Source: Mycoplasma sp. CSL7491-lung
GTDB taxonomy: Bacteria; Bacillota_I; Bacilli_A; Mycoplasmatales; Metamycoplasmataceae
Length of the DNA: 64,000 nt
Direction of reading: 5' to 3'
Assembly: GCF_018913965.1 (NCBI RefSeq)
Contig: NZ_JAHMHG010000001.1
Coordinates: forward strand, 62,001-126,000
The position numbers and the translations under genes are program-made. The notes under the pieces were generated by a model. The model was given only the letters and a program-made list of their open reading frames with translations. It had not been told where the DNA came from and searched no databases. This document shows, piece by piece, positions 31,471 through 42,695 of the stretch; within the stretch, counting starts at the first letter, position 1; every line of letters starts with the position of its first letter.

Positions 31471-34137
31471 ATGAAAAAAGAAAATAAAAATAATGAATTA
31501 TCTTTAGAACAAAGAAAGATAATTAATTCTTTTTATGGTGATAATTTAATAGTAAATGCGGCTGCTGGCAGTGGAAAAACTAGAGTTATAGTAGAAATTA
31601 TTTATGAGTCAAATAAATATAATTTAAACTCAAAAATATTAGTTTTATCATATAATACAAAATTAGTAAATGATACAAAAATAAGGATTTTAAAAAAAGA
31701 TATTACAATAAAAAATTGTGACATTCATACATTTCACTCTTTCGCAACTAAAAAGAGCAAAAAAATAGTTATGGACGATCTTGGCTTAAAAGAGTTTAAT
31801 GAATCTAAAATATTAACTGTTGATGAATACGATACAATCATTATAGATGAAGCACAGGATATAACTCCACTTTATTGAGTTTTAATACTTAAAATATTAA
31901 AATATAACGCAAAAGCGAGAGTCATGTTTATAGGCGATTCAAATCAAGAAATATATAACTTCAAAAAAGCTAGTTCAATGTTTCTTGAAAATATTGATAA
32001 ATTAATACCTTCTAAAACTTGAAAAAAATTAGAAATAAATGGTTCGTTTAGGGTGCCTAATGCTACCTGGCGTATGTTAAAAGAAAGTAAACAATATAAA
32101 AGCGAGTCTTTTAATGCTTTGAACAAAGAAGGTATATTAAAAATTAATGCTTTTGAATATAAAGATAAATTGTTTGAAGAAACTATAGTTGAAAAAATTC
32201 ACCAATACGGACAAGAAAATATATTTGTTCTATCGAATACTACTAATATTAATATAATACGAGATACCGCTAATAAACTTACATTAAAGGGTTTTAAAGT
32301 ATATGTTTCTAGATCTGATAACGAAGAAAAAGTAGATTTTAAAGAAATGCATGGGAAAATTGTTTTTAGTTCTGTACATCAAGTAAAAGGTTTGGAACGT
32401 AAAATAGTTATAATAATTAATCTTGATGGTGATGTTCAAAAGAAATATACTATAGATGAATTTAATAAATTGTTTTATGTGGCAGCAACTAGAAATATTG
32501 AAGAATTACATATATTTTTTAATAAAAATAGATCATTGCCTACTTTAATGGAAGGTATGAAAGATCAAATTGATGGTTGAATAGACTATGAAAATGACTC
32601 AAGTGACGAAGCTTATAATATCAAAAAAGCAACTGAAATTATAAAGTTTATACCTATTGAAATAGAAGAAGAACTAAAGAGTTTAATAGATATTAGTGAA
32701 ATAAATAAAAAAGATGAAATTATTAAAATTTCAAACATAATTACTTATGATGGTTTCTTTTATGATATTTCAGATATTAATGGAATTTATGCCGAACAAA
32801 TATTAGGAAATGATAATTTAGATGAAATTAAGAAAATTAATAGAATAATATTAAATTTTTTTACTATGTTTAATTCAATATCGAAAGAAACACACCAGTA
32901 TATAGAGAAAATTATCAACAAGGAATTTAATTCTTTTTTAGAGTTATGTTTTATTAAGCATTCTATTGAAACAAATGATATAACTAGACTAAAACATTTT
33001 GAGGATAATATAAACAATTTTCCAACTTGAATTGATAAAGAAAATCATAATAAAATATATTCAAGAATGCAAAAATATTTATCAAAAAGTAATTTTGAGC
33101 AGCAAATTGGCGTTAATTGAGATAATAAAATTTTGGGTATAATTGATTTTTATCAAAAATATACAAACGAAGTGCACGAGATTAAGTTTGTGTCAAATTT
33201 ATCTCTTACACATTTTTTTCAAGTTGCAGTTTACTTGCTTATTTTATATAAAACATCTAAAAATAAGAATATTCCTGTTGGTTATTTACTAAACATTAAA
33301 GATAATATGCGTTATAAGATTACTATTAATGATTTTCAAAAATTTGAGATAATTTTATTAAAAATTTTAGATGGTTTCAGTAATGAAATTAGTGTTGAAG
33401 AATTTATTAACCTTTATAACGAAAATCAACTAAATATTCTTTGTCAAAAAACTTTAATGATTAAAGAATATAAGGAAAATGTTCCGACAAAAATTGTAAA
33501 TAAAATAAAAAGTAATAAAAAAAGCGAAATAAAACAGAAGTACAATAAAATTGTATTTTTCGATACAGAAACAACATCTTTGCAAGGTGAAATTATACAA
33601 CTATCGTTAGTTGTATATGAAAATGAAATTAAAGTTGATGAGATTAACTTTTACTTTAAAAATGACCTTCGAATACATCGCCAAGCTTACTTAGTTCACA
33701 AAATAAGCGATGAATTTTTGATAAATAAACCTAAATTTTACGAAGAATTTAACAAAATATATAAATATTTAACTGGTGATTATTTATGAATAGCACATAA
33801 CGCCGCTTTTGATATTTACAGATTATTTTTTAATTTCAAATATTATAGTGAAAATATTGGTGATAAATTGGAAAATGTAAAATTTAATTATCTATGTAGT
33901 TTTAATACGATGAAAAAAAATGTGCCGGGCCTTAAGAGTTATAAGCTAGAAAACCTAGCAAAAGAATTTGGTTTAGAAATGGGTAAATTTCATGATTCGC
34001 TATTTGATGCTCAGACAATTGTAGAGTTATTAAAGAAAGTTGATGATAGTATTGAAAGTTATATTAATAGTTCTTTAAAGAATGGATATAAAATAAAAAC
34101 ATTTAATTATGTAGAATGATCAAGAGATAAAAAATAA
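31471..34137 (+). CDS. UvrD-type helicase fused to RecB-like nuclease and DnaQ-like exonuclease
   Basis: The 888-residue protein has three parts. Residues 1-370 are a superfamily 1 helicase: Walker A AAGSGKT (31-37), Walker B DEAQD (126-130), GDSNQEIYNF, VHQVKGLE and the YVAATRN motif VI. Residues about 540-600 match the RecB-like PD-(D/E)xK nuclease pattern: GIIDF (Asp559), HEIKF (Glu570, Lys572) and QVAVY (Gln584, Tyr588). Residues about 693-860 are a DEDDh exonuclease: FDTETTS (Asp698, Glu700), HNAAFD (Asp781) and HDSLFDA (His841, Asp846). All catalytic residues appear intact, so it should unwind and degrade DNA. It may replace AddAB/RecBCD or serve in defence; that is inference. No Shine-Dalgarno is seen and the promoter is unclear (a weak TCTAAT at 31455). 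Confidence 0.85.
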
Positions 34138-34191
34138 TTTTTATAAAAAATTATCAATTTATCAAATATTTTTTATGTTAAACTATTTTTG

Positions 34192-34197
34192 TATAAT
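34192..34197 (+). promoter_or_regulatory. -10 box of the FecBCD-type transporter operon
   Basis: TATAAT followed by a 20-odd-nt leader with the Shine-Dalgarno AAAGG at 34215-34219. Confidence 0.6.
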
Positions 34198-34225
34198 ATT
34201 TCTAAAATTTTATGAAAGGTAAAAA

Positions 34226-35290
34226 ATGAAATTTAAAAAATTTTTATTAACTATTCCTGTTGGTATATTAACTTTACCAATAATTTCAATTTCATGTAGT
34301 AAAGAAATTAAAAGTGAAAATAGCGTTGATGTTATTGATACTTCTTCTATAGAAAGAAAAGTTAGAATTAATGCTAAAAATATTGCGATTCCAGGAAGAT
34401 CAGGGATTGGTATGCTAATCGCTTTTGGTTTAGGAGATAGAATTAGTGGGGTTTACAAGTCGACACTCGACAATCAATGAATAAATAAAATATATCCTAA
34501 TTCTAAAAAGTATACTAAATTACAATATAGCCCAAATAAAGAAGAATATTTAGCACAAGGCTATGATTTAGTAATTGCTCCAGATCCTATTGTGGCAAAT
34601 TCCGTTATTGAGGCGGGAATGTCGTCTATGGTTATTAGCCAATATCATCAACCCACATATGACGATTTTATAACATTATATCCAGAAATATTAACTAAAA
34701 TTTTTACTGACACTCAAGTGAAAAATAAAGTTAATACGTGAATTAATGAATTGAATCAAATTATATTAGAAATAAAAGAAAAATTATCAAATAAAGAAAT
34801 AATTAAAAAAGTTTGATACGTACGCGGTGACAAAAACAAAGGAGTAACTTACACAGAGTCTGGACAAGATACTTTATTATCATCTATAATGCGTATTTTA
34901 AAAGTTTATTATGTTCCAGGTGAATTTACTATTGAAAATAATGTAGCAACAAAGGAACAGTTATTAAAAGACAATGCTGATTACTATCTTTTTGGAGGTA
35001 AATTCCAAAACGAAAACATTAATGCTTTAAAATCTGATGAAACATTTTCGTCACTAAAAGCGGTAAGGCAAAATAATTTAATAAATATACCTTTAGGTGT
35101 GATACCTTTTGAACAAATTGGAGTCGAGTTAAAAATATTTATCGCTTATCTTGCTAATGAATTTTGGCCCGAAATCTTCAATTTCGATATACGATCAATG
35201 TTGAAAAATACATACAAAACATATTATAACTATGATTTAGCCGATGATGAAATTACTAAAATTTTAAGCGGTATACAACCAAATGCTTAA
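34226..35290 (+). CDS. FecB/BtuF-type substrate-binding lipoprotein
   Basis: The 354-residue product has a lipoprotein signal peptide (lipobox IISISC, Cys24). Behind it, the GLGDRISGVY and GYDLVIAPDP-type segments are those of cluster-A binding proteins for siderophores, haem or cobalamin. It is the first of three genes with a FecCD permease and a FecE-type ATPase, which supports the assignment. The actual ligand cannot be read from the sequence. Its end overlaps the permease start by 8 nt. Confidence 0.82.
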
Positions 35291-36302
35291 AACTAAAAAA
35301 TATATATTATTTGGAATTACTATATTATTATCATTATTAATTATTTTTATATCTTTATGTTTTGGTAGATATAATATTAATTTTAATAAATTTTTACAAA
35401 TAATATTTGGTAAATTAAATACAGAAAATACTATTGAATATAATGTTATTTTAAATTTAAGATTACCTAGAACTTTATTAGCTTTTATGGTAGGTGGAGC
35501 ATTAACTTTATCTGGTTTAATTTATCAAGAAACATTTCAAAATAATTTAGTTTCACCAAGTATACTTGGTGTATCTTCGGGATCTAGTGTTGGTGCTGGG
35601 TTTGCAATAGTTTTAGGTTTATCTAATGTAATGTGAGGTATGGGAGTTTCATTTTTTGCGTTTATTTTTGGTATTTTAACAATTTTGATAACAATATTTG
35701 TCTCAAAAATGTTTAAAAACACTAAGACTTTATCTTTAATATTAGCAGGAATAATAATAACTGGTTTTATGTCAAGTGTTATTAGTGTAATAAAAACAGT
35801 TTCTAACGAACAAACTCAATTACCTTCAATAATTTTTTGACTCATGGGTAGTTTTTCGGAAGTTAAAATGTACCAAGTTTGAATTTTTATGCCTATTTAT
35901 ATAGTTTCAATAATAATTTTATTTTCTATTAGATGAAGAATAAATATCATAAGTAGAGGCGAAGAAATTGCGCAAAGTAGAGGGTTAAATTACAAATATT
36001 ATAGATGAATAATAATAATTATTTCGACACTTTTGACAGCTAGTTCGATTGCTGTTGCAGGGAATATAACTTGAATTGGGTTAGTAATTCCTAATATTAT
36101 TAGAATTTGATTAGGTAAAAATACAAAAACAACTATTCCTTTTAGTATAACTATAGGCGGTTCTTTTATGGTTATTATAGATATTATTTCACGAACCTTA
36201 ACTTCAGGAGAAATTCCAATAAGTGCTATTTCCGGAATTATAGGAGCTATATTATTCGCCTATATTTTAATTGTTAAAAAAGGTAAAAATGAAAAAAGTT
36301 AA
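35283..36302 (+). CDS. FecCD-family ABC transporter permease
   Basis: This 339-residue polytopic membrane protein has about nine hydrophobic segments. Family patterns seen are LRLPRTLLAFMVGGALTLSG near the N-terminus, SILGVSSGSSVGAGFAI, and GNITWIGLVIPNIIR near the C-terminus. One permease gene alone suggests a homodimeric channel, as in BtuC. Its stop overlaps the ATPase start by 14 nt. Confidence 0.92.
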
Positions 36303-37062
36303 TACTATCATAAAAATTCAAAATTTAAGTTTTAAATATAATAAAATGAGCAATATTTTAACAAATATTAATTTATCTTTTTCAAAAGGAAAAATATATA
36401 CAGTTTTAGGTCTTAATGGTTCTGGTAAAACTACATTAATTAAGCTTTTAGCAGGCATAAATAAACCAAATAGCGGAAAAATTTTTATTAATAATATCGA
36501 TTTATCAAAAATTAAAATAAAAGAAAGATCAAAAATTTTTAGCTACGTACCTCAGGTTATTTCAATCGAAAATGAGTATACTGTTTTGGAATATTTAAGA
36601 TTTAGTTTTGTTAATAAATATAAATTTTATCAAGAACCTTCGTTAGAAGACGATTCTAAAATAAGAGCTATTTTAAACGAAGTAAATATGAGTTCTTTTA
36701 TAAATACTAAAATAAATAATTTATCAGGGGGTCAACGACAAATAATTGAATTATGCGCTGCTTTTTTACAGGATACCGAAATTATTTTTTTAGACGAACC
36801 AACGAGCGCTTTAGATTTAAAAAATCAACAAAAAGTATTATCTATATTAAAAGCAAAAAAAGACTTGGGGAAGACTATTATTTTATCAACACATGATCCT
36901 AATCATGTATTATTTCTTGAATCTGAAGTTATTATTGTTGAAAACGGTATTGTAAATCAAAATAATGTAGGTTCTTATAAAGAAATAATAAAAGTGGATA
37001 AACTCAAAAAAATATATGGCGATAATATTAAGTCCGCGACTAAAGATAATATTGTTTTTTAA
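36289..37062 (+). CDS. FecE/FhuC-type ABC transporter ATPase
   Basis: The 257-residue ABC ATPase carries Walker A GLNGSGKT, Q loop YVPQ, signature LSGGQRQ, Walker B IIFLDEPTSALD and the H-loop STHD. I start at ATG 36289, after AAGG inside the permease gene; an upstream TTG at 36271 is less likely. It energises the importer formed with the two preceding genes. Confidence 0.93.
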   Translation: MKKVNTIIKIQNLSFKYNKMSNILTNINLSFSKGKIYTVLGLNGSGKTTLIKLLAGINKPNSGKIFINNIDLSKIKIKERSKIFSYVPQVISIENEYTVLEYLRFSFVNKYKFYQEPSLEDDSKIRAILNEVNMSSFINTKINNLSGGQRQIIELCAAFLQDTEIIFLDEPTSALDLKNQQKVLSILKAKKDLGKTIILSTHDPNHVLFLESEVIIVENGIVNQNNVGSYKEIIKVDKLKKIYGDNIKSATKDNIVF

Positions 37063-37077
37063 CGCGAAATTAATAAT

Positions 37078-37103
37078 AAAAAAGAGGTTTATGCCTCTTT
37101 TTT
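37078..37103. terminator. Bidirectional terminator between the ABC operon and pepO
   Basis: A stem of AAAAAGAGG with CCTCTTTTT and a 6-nt loop, with U runs on both strands. The last two bases overlap the pepO stop codon. Confidence 0.85.
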
Positions 37104-39021
37104 ATCAAATTTTAACTTTATTTTCTGGCGATACATACATTTTATCATCAGGTTCTATATTATAAGTTTTTTCAAATAATTCATTATTTCCTAAAATAAC
37201 ATTTGCACGTATTTTAGCAGGAGAATGAACGTCTGAATCTAATAAACGTTTTGCAGTTCCTTCCTTATAAATTGAACGTCATGTTGTAGCTCAACTTTCA
37301 AAGAATTCTTCTGCTTTAAAATCATTTTCACGTTGTGCAGATTCTAAAGCACAATCAAATCCACCTAAATCTGCTATGTTTTCTGAAACTGTTAATTTAC
37401 CATTAACTTTTCCAAATTCAGTTTCTCTACCGTCGAATAGTTTAATCGCAGCTTCTGTTCTTTTTTGAAATTCTTTTCTATCGTTATCTGTTCATCAATT
37501 GTTTAATTTACCATTTTCATCAAATTGAGCTCCATTATTATCGAAACCATGAGATATTTCGTGAGCTATAACAGCACCAATCGCACCAAAGTTAGCTGTT
37601 TTAGATCTATTAACATCATAAAATGGGTATGACAAAATTGCAGCCGGGAAAACAATGTGATTTTTCATTGGGTGGTAGTAAGCGTTGATTGTCGATGGCG
37701 ACATTGATCAATATCTTTTATCTTCTTGTTTGTGATATAAACTTAATCTATATTTTGCAATTATTTTTGAAAATGAATGAACAGCTTCGAAAATACTTCC
37801 GTTTTCTTCGTATGTTTTTACTTTAAATTTTGAGAAGTAAGGACGTATTATTTCTGGATATCCGACCATATATTCAAATTTAGATAATTTAATAAGTGCT
37901 TTTTCAATTGTGTTTTTAGAAAGTCAGGTGTTTTTTTGAAGTCTTTCTCTATATACTTCAATCATACTTTGCACCATTTCTTCAACATCTTTTTTAGCTT
38001 TTTCTCCAAAGTATGTTTTAGCATAATACATACCTAACGGCATACCAAAATATTTTTTAACTAAATCAAATGCATAGTCTTCTGTTGATCTATTTTTGTT
38101 TATTGAGTATACGGTATTTCTGTATACTGACGCTTTAGTTCTAATTCTTTCATTTAAATAAGGTGTAACTCCTAAGAAATTAACTATAAACATTAAATCT
38201 TTATATTTTTCTAAGTTATTATCATCAAAAATTTCATCAAAAGCATCAAAAATTTTAAGGTTTTGAATTGATACTTCAGTGACTTTTTCTCCAATTAATT
38301 CATCAAGTTTAGTTCAAAAATCAAAACGTTTAGATAAATTAACTTCACCTCTTTGTCTTAAATTATATGCGGATACATAATCAGCATTTTCAACTGAACT
38401 TTTAACATATTCTTTATAAATATCATCAAATTCAATCGCATTGTTAACCATTTTTAAAGCAGTGTTATTATCTAATCCGTAGTCAAGAAGCAAATCAATA
38501 ATCATATCTTTTCAAACTTTTAGAAGTTTGTTTTTTTCTTTTTCATTTTGGTATGTTTCTTTTGAGGGTAGAATTGTTGGTAATTCACCAATTCAAGCAA
38601 TTTTTTTAGTGTTATCTAGAAAATCATCATCAACTGAAAAATCAAATGGTAGATATGTATATTCTAGGAATTTATCTTTTTCTCAATTAAAAAAGTCTTT
38701 AAAAGTAGTCATACTTTTTAATTCTTTTCTAAGTGGTTCTAAAAACATTTCTTTAGCAGGCGATCAATTTAATTCATCTCTTTTGTTTGTATCAATAATT
38801 AAATTATAAAATTTAATCATTTCAATTAATTTAGGATCACTAGGTAATTCGGTGTTATTTTTTGATCAATTAACAATTGTCTCTTTTAATATTTTTTCCA
38901 AGTTAATATCTAATTCTACAAATGAACCAATACTAGAACGGTCATCAGGAATTTTAGCTGTTTTTAGTCATTGTGCATTAATATATGCGAAAAAATCATC
39001 TTTAAGTAATTTCTTATCCAT
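37102..39021 (-). CDS. pepO: M13-family zinc endopeptidase (PepO)
   Basis: The 639-residue neprilysin-type peptidase has NAYYHPMKNHIVFPAAIL before the zinc site HEISH (487-491) in IAHEISHGFDNNGAQF. It ends in ...KVKIW with TGA as Trp, and a C-terminal Trp is typical of M13 enzymes. No signal peptide is seen, so it is probably cytoplasmic like bacterial PepO. I start at ATG 39021; the ATG at 39027 is too close to AAAGGAG. It follows lepA by 11 nt and shares its transcript. Confidence 0.93.
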
Positions 39022-39032
39022 TTTCATCTCCT

Positions 39033-40841
39033 TTATTTTTTTGGATCAATATTTGTTTTAAGAATTGATAAGAACGCCTCTTGTGGTACCTCAATTGAAC
39101 CAAGTTTTTTCATACGCTTCTTACCTTCTTTTTGTTTTTTTAGTAATTTTTGTCTACGTGTAACGTCACCACCATATAATTTTGCAGTGACATCTTTACG
39201 ATATGCTTTAATAGTTTCACGAGCTATTATTTTACCACCAATAGTAGCTTGAACCGGAACTTCAAAGTTTTGGCGAGGTATAGCATCTTTTAATTTTTGA
39301 CATAATTCTCTAGCATTTTCGTAAGCTCTATCTTTATGCGTAATTATTGAAAAAGCATCAACTTTATCTCCGTTTAATAAAATATCAACTTTAACTAAAT
39401 CGCTTTCTCGGTACCCAATTCATTCATATTCGAATGATGCATAACCTTTGGTGCTTGATTTTAATCTATCAAAAAAGTCAAAAATTGTTTCTGCTAATGG
39501 TAGTTCGTAAATAACTAATGAACGTTTTTCATCTATCATTTCTAAATTTTTATAAATACCGCGTTTATTTTGACATAATTCCATAACGTTACCAATATAT
39601 TCATTTGGTATAAATATTTTAGCTTCTACATACGGTTCTTTTATTTTGTCAATAAATGTACGATCAGGTAATAGTGTTGGGTTGGCTATCATTTCTACTT
39701 CACCATTTGTCATATGTACTTCATATTCAACACTAGGACTAGTTGCTATTATTCCGACTTTATATTCTCTATCGAGTCTTTCTTGTAGAATTTCCATGTG
39801 TAATAATCCTAAAAATCCTACTCTAAATCCAAAACCAAGTGCTTTTGAAGTTTCTTGATCTCATGTTATAGAAGAATCACTAAGTGAAATTTTTTCTAAA
39901 CTTTCTTTTAGTAAAGAATAATCACGAGTATCTATTGGGTAAAATCCCGTAAAAACAACAGGTTTCATTTTTTTATACCCTGGAAGTGCTTTGCTTGTAG
40001 GGTTAGAAATTAATGTTATTGTATCACCGACATTAACTTCTTTTGCATCTCTAATTGCGGCTGATACTCATCCTACTTCCCCAGCTTCTAAAAACTCTTT
40101 TTTAGTTTCATGTGGATTTCTAATCCCGAGTTCAATAACATGATAATTATTTTCTTCATCGTTTCTTGACATAAATTTAAATTTATCACCGACTTTAAGT
40201 TTACCTTCAAAAATTCTTACAAGCATAACAACTCCTCTATATGGATCAAAATAACTGTCAAAAATTAATCCTTTAAGAGGTTTGTTATCATCAGCATTTC
40301 TTGGTGATGGTATATATTTAACTATACTGTCTAGCAATTTATCTACACCTAGTCCTGTTTTAGCAGAAACTAAAACGGCATTTTCTGTTGAAATACCAAT
40401 CACTTCTTCTATTTCTTTTTTTACAGCTTCTACGTCAGCTGAAGGTAAATCAATCTTGTTAATAACAGGGATTATCTCAAGATTATTTTCTAATGCTAAA
40501 TATACATTGGCTAAAGTTTGAGCTTCTATACCTTGAGTAGCATCAACAAGTAATAAGGCACCTTCTGATGCTGCCAATGAACGTGAAACTTCATAAGTAA
40601 AATCAACATGTCCGGGAGTATCAATTAAATGAAAAATGTAATCTTTGTGCTTAATTTGTACAGCATTTAATTTAATTGTAATTCCACGTTCTTTTTCTAA
40701 ATCCATAGAGTCTAAAAATTGACTTGTTAAGTCTCTAGTTGCAACTGTATTTGTCATTTCTAAAATACGGTCAGCAAGTGTACTTTTACCATGATCTATG
40801 TGTGCTATAATTGAAAAATTCTTTATCTTTTCTTTATTCAT
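39033..40841 (-). CDS. lepA: Elongation factor 4 (LepA)
   Basis: The 602-residue translational GTPase carries G1 AHIDHGKS (13-20), the GITIKL switch, G3 DTPGH and G4 NKID. The EF4-specific C-terminal domain is present. The length fits the family (about 600). It can back-translocate stalled ribosomes. It starts from a promoter only 10 nt upstream of the ATG and reads into pepO. Confidence 0.97.
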
Positions 40842-40851
40842 AAGTATTTTA

Positions 40852-40857
40852 ATTATA
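40852..40857 (-). promoter_or_regulatory. -10 box for lepA, leader of about 3 nt
   Basis: TATAAT (preceded by TAG) on the minus strand ends 10 nt before the lepA ATG. No Shine-Dalgarno is present. Confidence 0.6.
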
Positions 40858-40931
40858 CTATATTAAAGTTATATAATAACTATTATATTAATAAAAAAGA
40901 GTCTTTTGAGTTATGTTTTTTCAAAGTTTAG

Positions 40932-40937
40932 TATAAT
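40932..40937 (+). promoter_or_regulatory. -10 box for the HAD phosphatase gene, leaderless
   Basis: TATAAT (preceded by TAG) ends 7 nt before the ATG at 40945, with no Shine-Dalgarno. Confidence 0.65.
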
Positions 40938-40944
40938 TTAAATT

Positions 40945-41790
40945 ATGAAAAAATGAGTAATTTTTAGTGACGTTGACGGAACAATTTATCCGTTCCCAGG
41001 TAAAGTTTTATCGCAAGTAAATATTGATAAAGCTGCAGAAATTAAAGAAAAAGGAGTTGAATTTGTTATAAATACAGGAAATGCTCCTTACGAAAAAATA
41101 CAAAGATTAGCTAACCAAATGAGTTCTCGTTATATTGTTTGTTCTAACGGTGCTTTAATTTTTGATAATTTAGAGAAAAAAGTGCTCAATATTGAATATA
41201 TTGACACAAAGGAAGCTAGAAAAATATGAGATTTAGCTGAACAAGTAGGAGTTTATTTATATTATTTTGGTGATAACAGATATTTTTTAAAAGATCCTAC
41301 ACCAGAATTTCGTAAATTTATAACTGAATTTTGTGAATATGATAATTGAATTTTAACCGGCGAAATACCTGATGATTTACATAAAATTGAGTTATATGGT
41401 GATAAAGATAAATTAAAAGAATTTTATGATAAAGCTATAGAAATGAATATTGATTTAAATATAGTTTACTTAGTTTCCCACATCGAAATTACTAAACCTG
41501 GAATTTCTAAAGGTACAGGTATGAAGTGATTATGTGATAATGTTTTTGGCGTAGATGTTAAAACAACAATGGCTATCGGTGATAGTCAAAATGATATTTC
41601 AATGTTTGAAATGACAGATTATTCTTATGCCATGGCTAATATTGATGATTATTCAATACAATTTGCAAAATTACATACTTCAAGCGTTGAACAAAATGGT
41701 TTAGCTGAAGCTATTGATGATTATTTATACCGTACTGATTTTGAATTAAAAAGACAGTTATCGCAACAAGGGCCAAAGCGTAAAAAATAA
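40945..41790 (+). CDS. Cof-type HAD-family phosphatase
   Basis: The 281-residue HAD hydrolase has motif I DVDGT (Asp9, Asp11), motif II in VINTGN, a lysine in the KGTGMKWL segment, and motif IV GDSQND. The C2B cap makes it a Cof/YidA-type sugar-phosphate phosphatase; the substrate is not predictable. It is a single gene between a leaderless promoter and a terminator. Confidence 0.93.
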
Positions 41791-41811
41791 AGCAAAAAAT
41801 GCTTTATTTTT
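41784..41811 (+). terminator. Terminator after the HAD phosphatase gene
   Basis: A 10-bp stem (AAAATAAAGC / GCTTTATTTT), loop AAAAAAT, followed by Ts. The 5' arm includes the stop codon. Confidence 0.8.
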
Positions 41812-41824
41812 TTATATTCAATAA

Positions 41825-41830
41825 TATAAT
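41825..41830 (+). promoter_or_regulatory. -10 box for the following membrane protein gene, leaderless
   Basis: TATAAT ends 8 nt before the ATG at 41839; no Shine-Dalgarno. Confidence 0.6.
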
Positions 41831-41838
41831 TCTCTATT

Positions 41839-42564
41839 ATGAAAACATTATTTAAATTAGATACTCAAAAACGTAAAATTATAACTTTAATATCAGTTTT
41901 ACTTTTATTAGTTATTACCAACGGTTTAATAATCACTTGAATGACTTTATTTAAAAACTCATCTGTTAATCATGAAGCAACTACTAAGAGTTTAGAATCA
42001 TATTTTTTTAGATATTCGCAATTCTTTTATTTTACAAATTTAACCAATTATTTTAGTCTAATAACATTGCTATTAATGTGTTTTAGTAGAAAAAACATAA
42101 TAAGAAGATTGTTTTTTCACTCTTTAATTTTAATTTCAATTACATTTCTTGTTTATTGAGGGTTAATCTCATGAACAAGTAATTGAAAAAATATTTTTCA
42201 GTCATACAAATCATTGCACACACACTTAATTAATCCTATGATAATATTTATTTTTGCATTTATTTGAAAAGATAAGCTTAAAATACTACAAAAAGATAAA
42301 TTTATTTGTTTAATTTATGTTTTTTCTTACCTTATCTTTGCGTTTTTATTATTTATAAGTACTTATTATTTAGAATATAATAAAGAATATGGTGTTGTTA
42401 TTTATCCTTTCTTAGATTTTTTTCATCCTTTCTTTTATAAAGGAAATAATTTAGATCTTAAATTAATCTTGAATTTAGTTATTATTTTAATAGGAATAGG
42501 TTTACCTATTTTAATTTTTAAATTTTGATATAGAGTTTTATCAATAAATAAAAAAACTAGTTAA
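41839..42564 (+). CDS. Six-helix membrane protein, Pr6Pr/DUF1600-like
   Basis: The 241-residue product has about six hydrophobic segments. YFTNLTNYFSLITLLL after the first loop and the LHTHLINPMIIFIFAF region recall Pr6Pr/AIG1-type or mycoplasma DUF1600 membrane proteins (F-T-N-L-T/N and a conserved His before a Pro). The family call is tentative and no function is known to me. It has its own promoter and terminator. Confidence 0.7.
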
Positions 42565-42576
42565 GCTAGTTTTTTT
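42551..42576 (+). terminator. Terminator overlapping the end of the membrane protein gene
   Basis: AAAAAACTAG (42551-42560) pairs with CTAGTTTTTT (42566-42575); the loop TTAAG contains the stop codon. The gap 42577-42695 that follows shows only AT-rich sequence. Confidence 0.85.
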
Positions 42577-42695
42577 ATTTATTACATTCAAAGAATATTT
42601 GTTACTTTTTTACTACAAAAAGAAAAAGTATCATTATGAGTTTTTAAAATAATCTTAAATTTAATATTTTTATTATTTAGCATAATTTCTACTAT

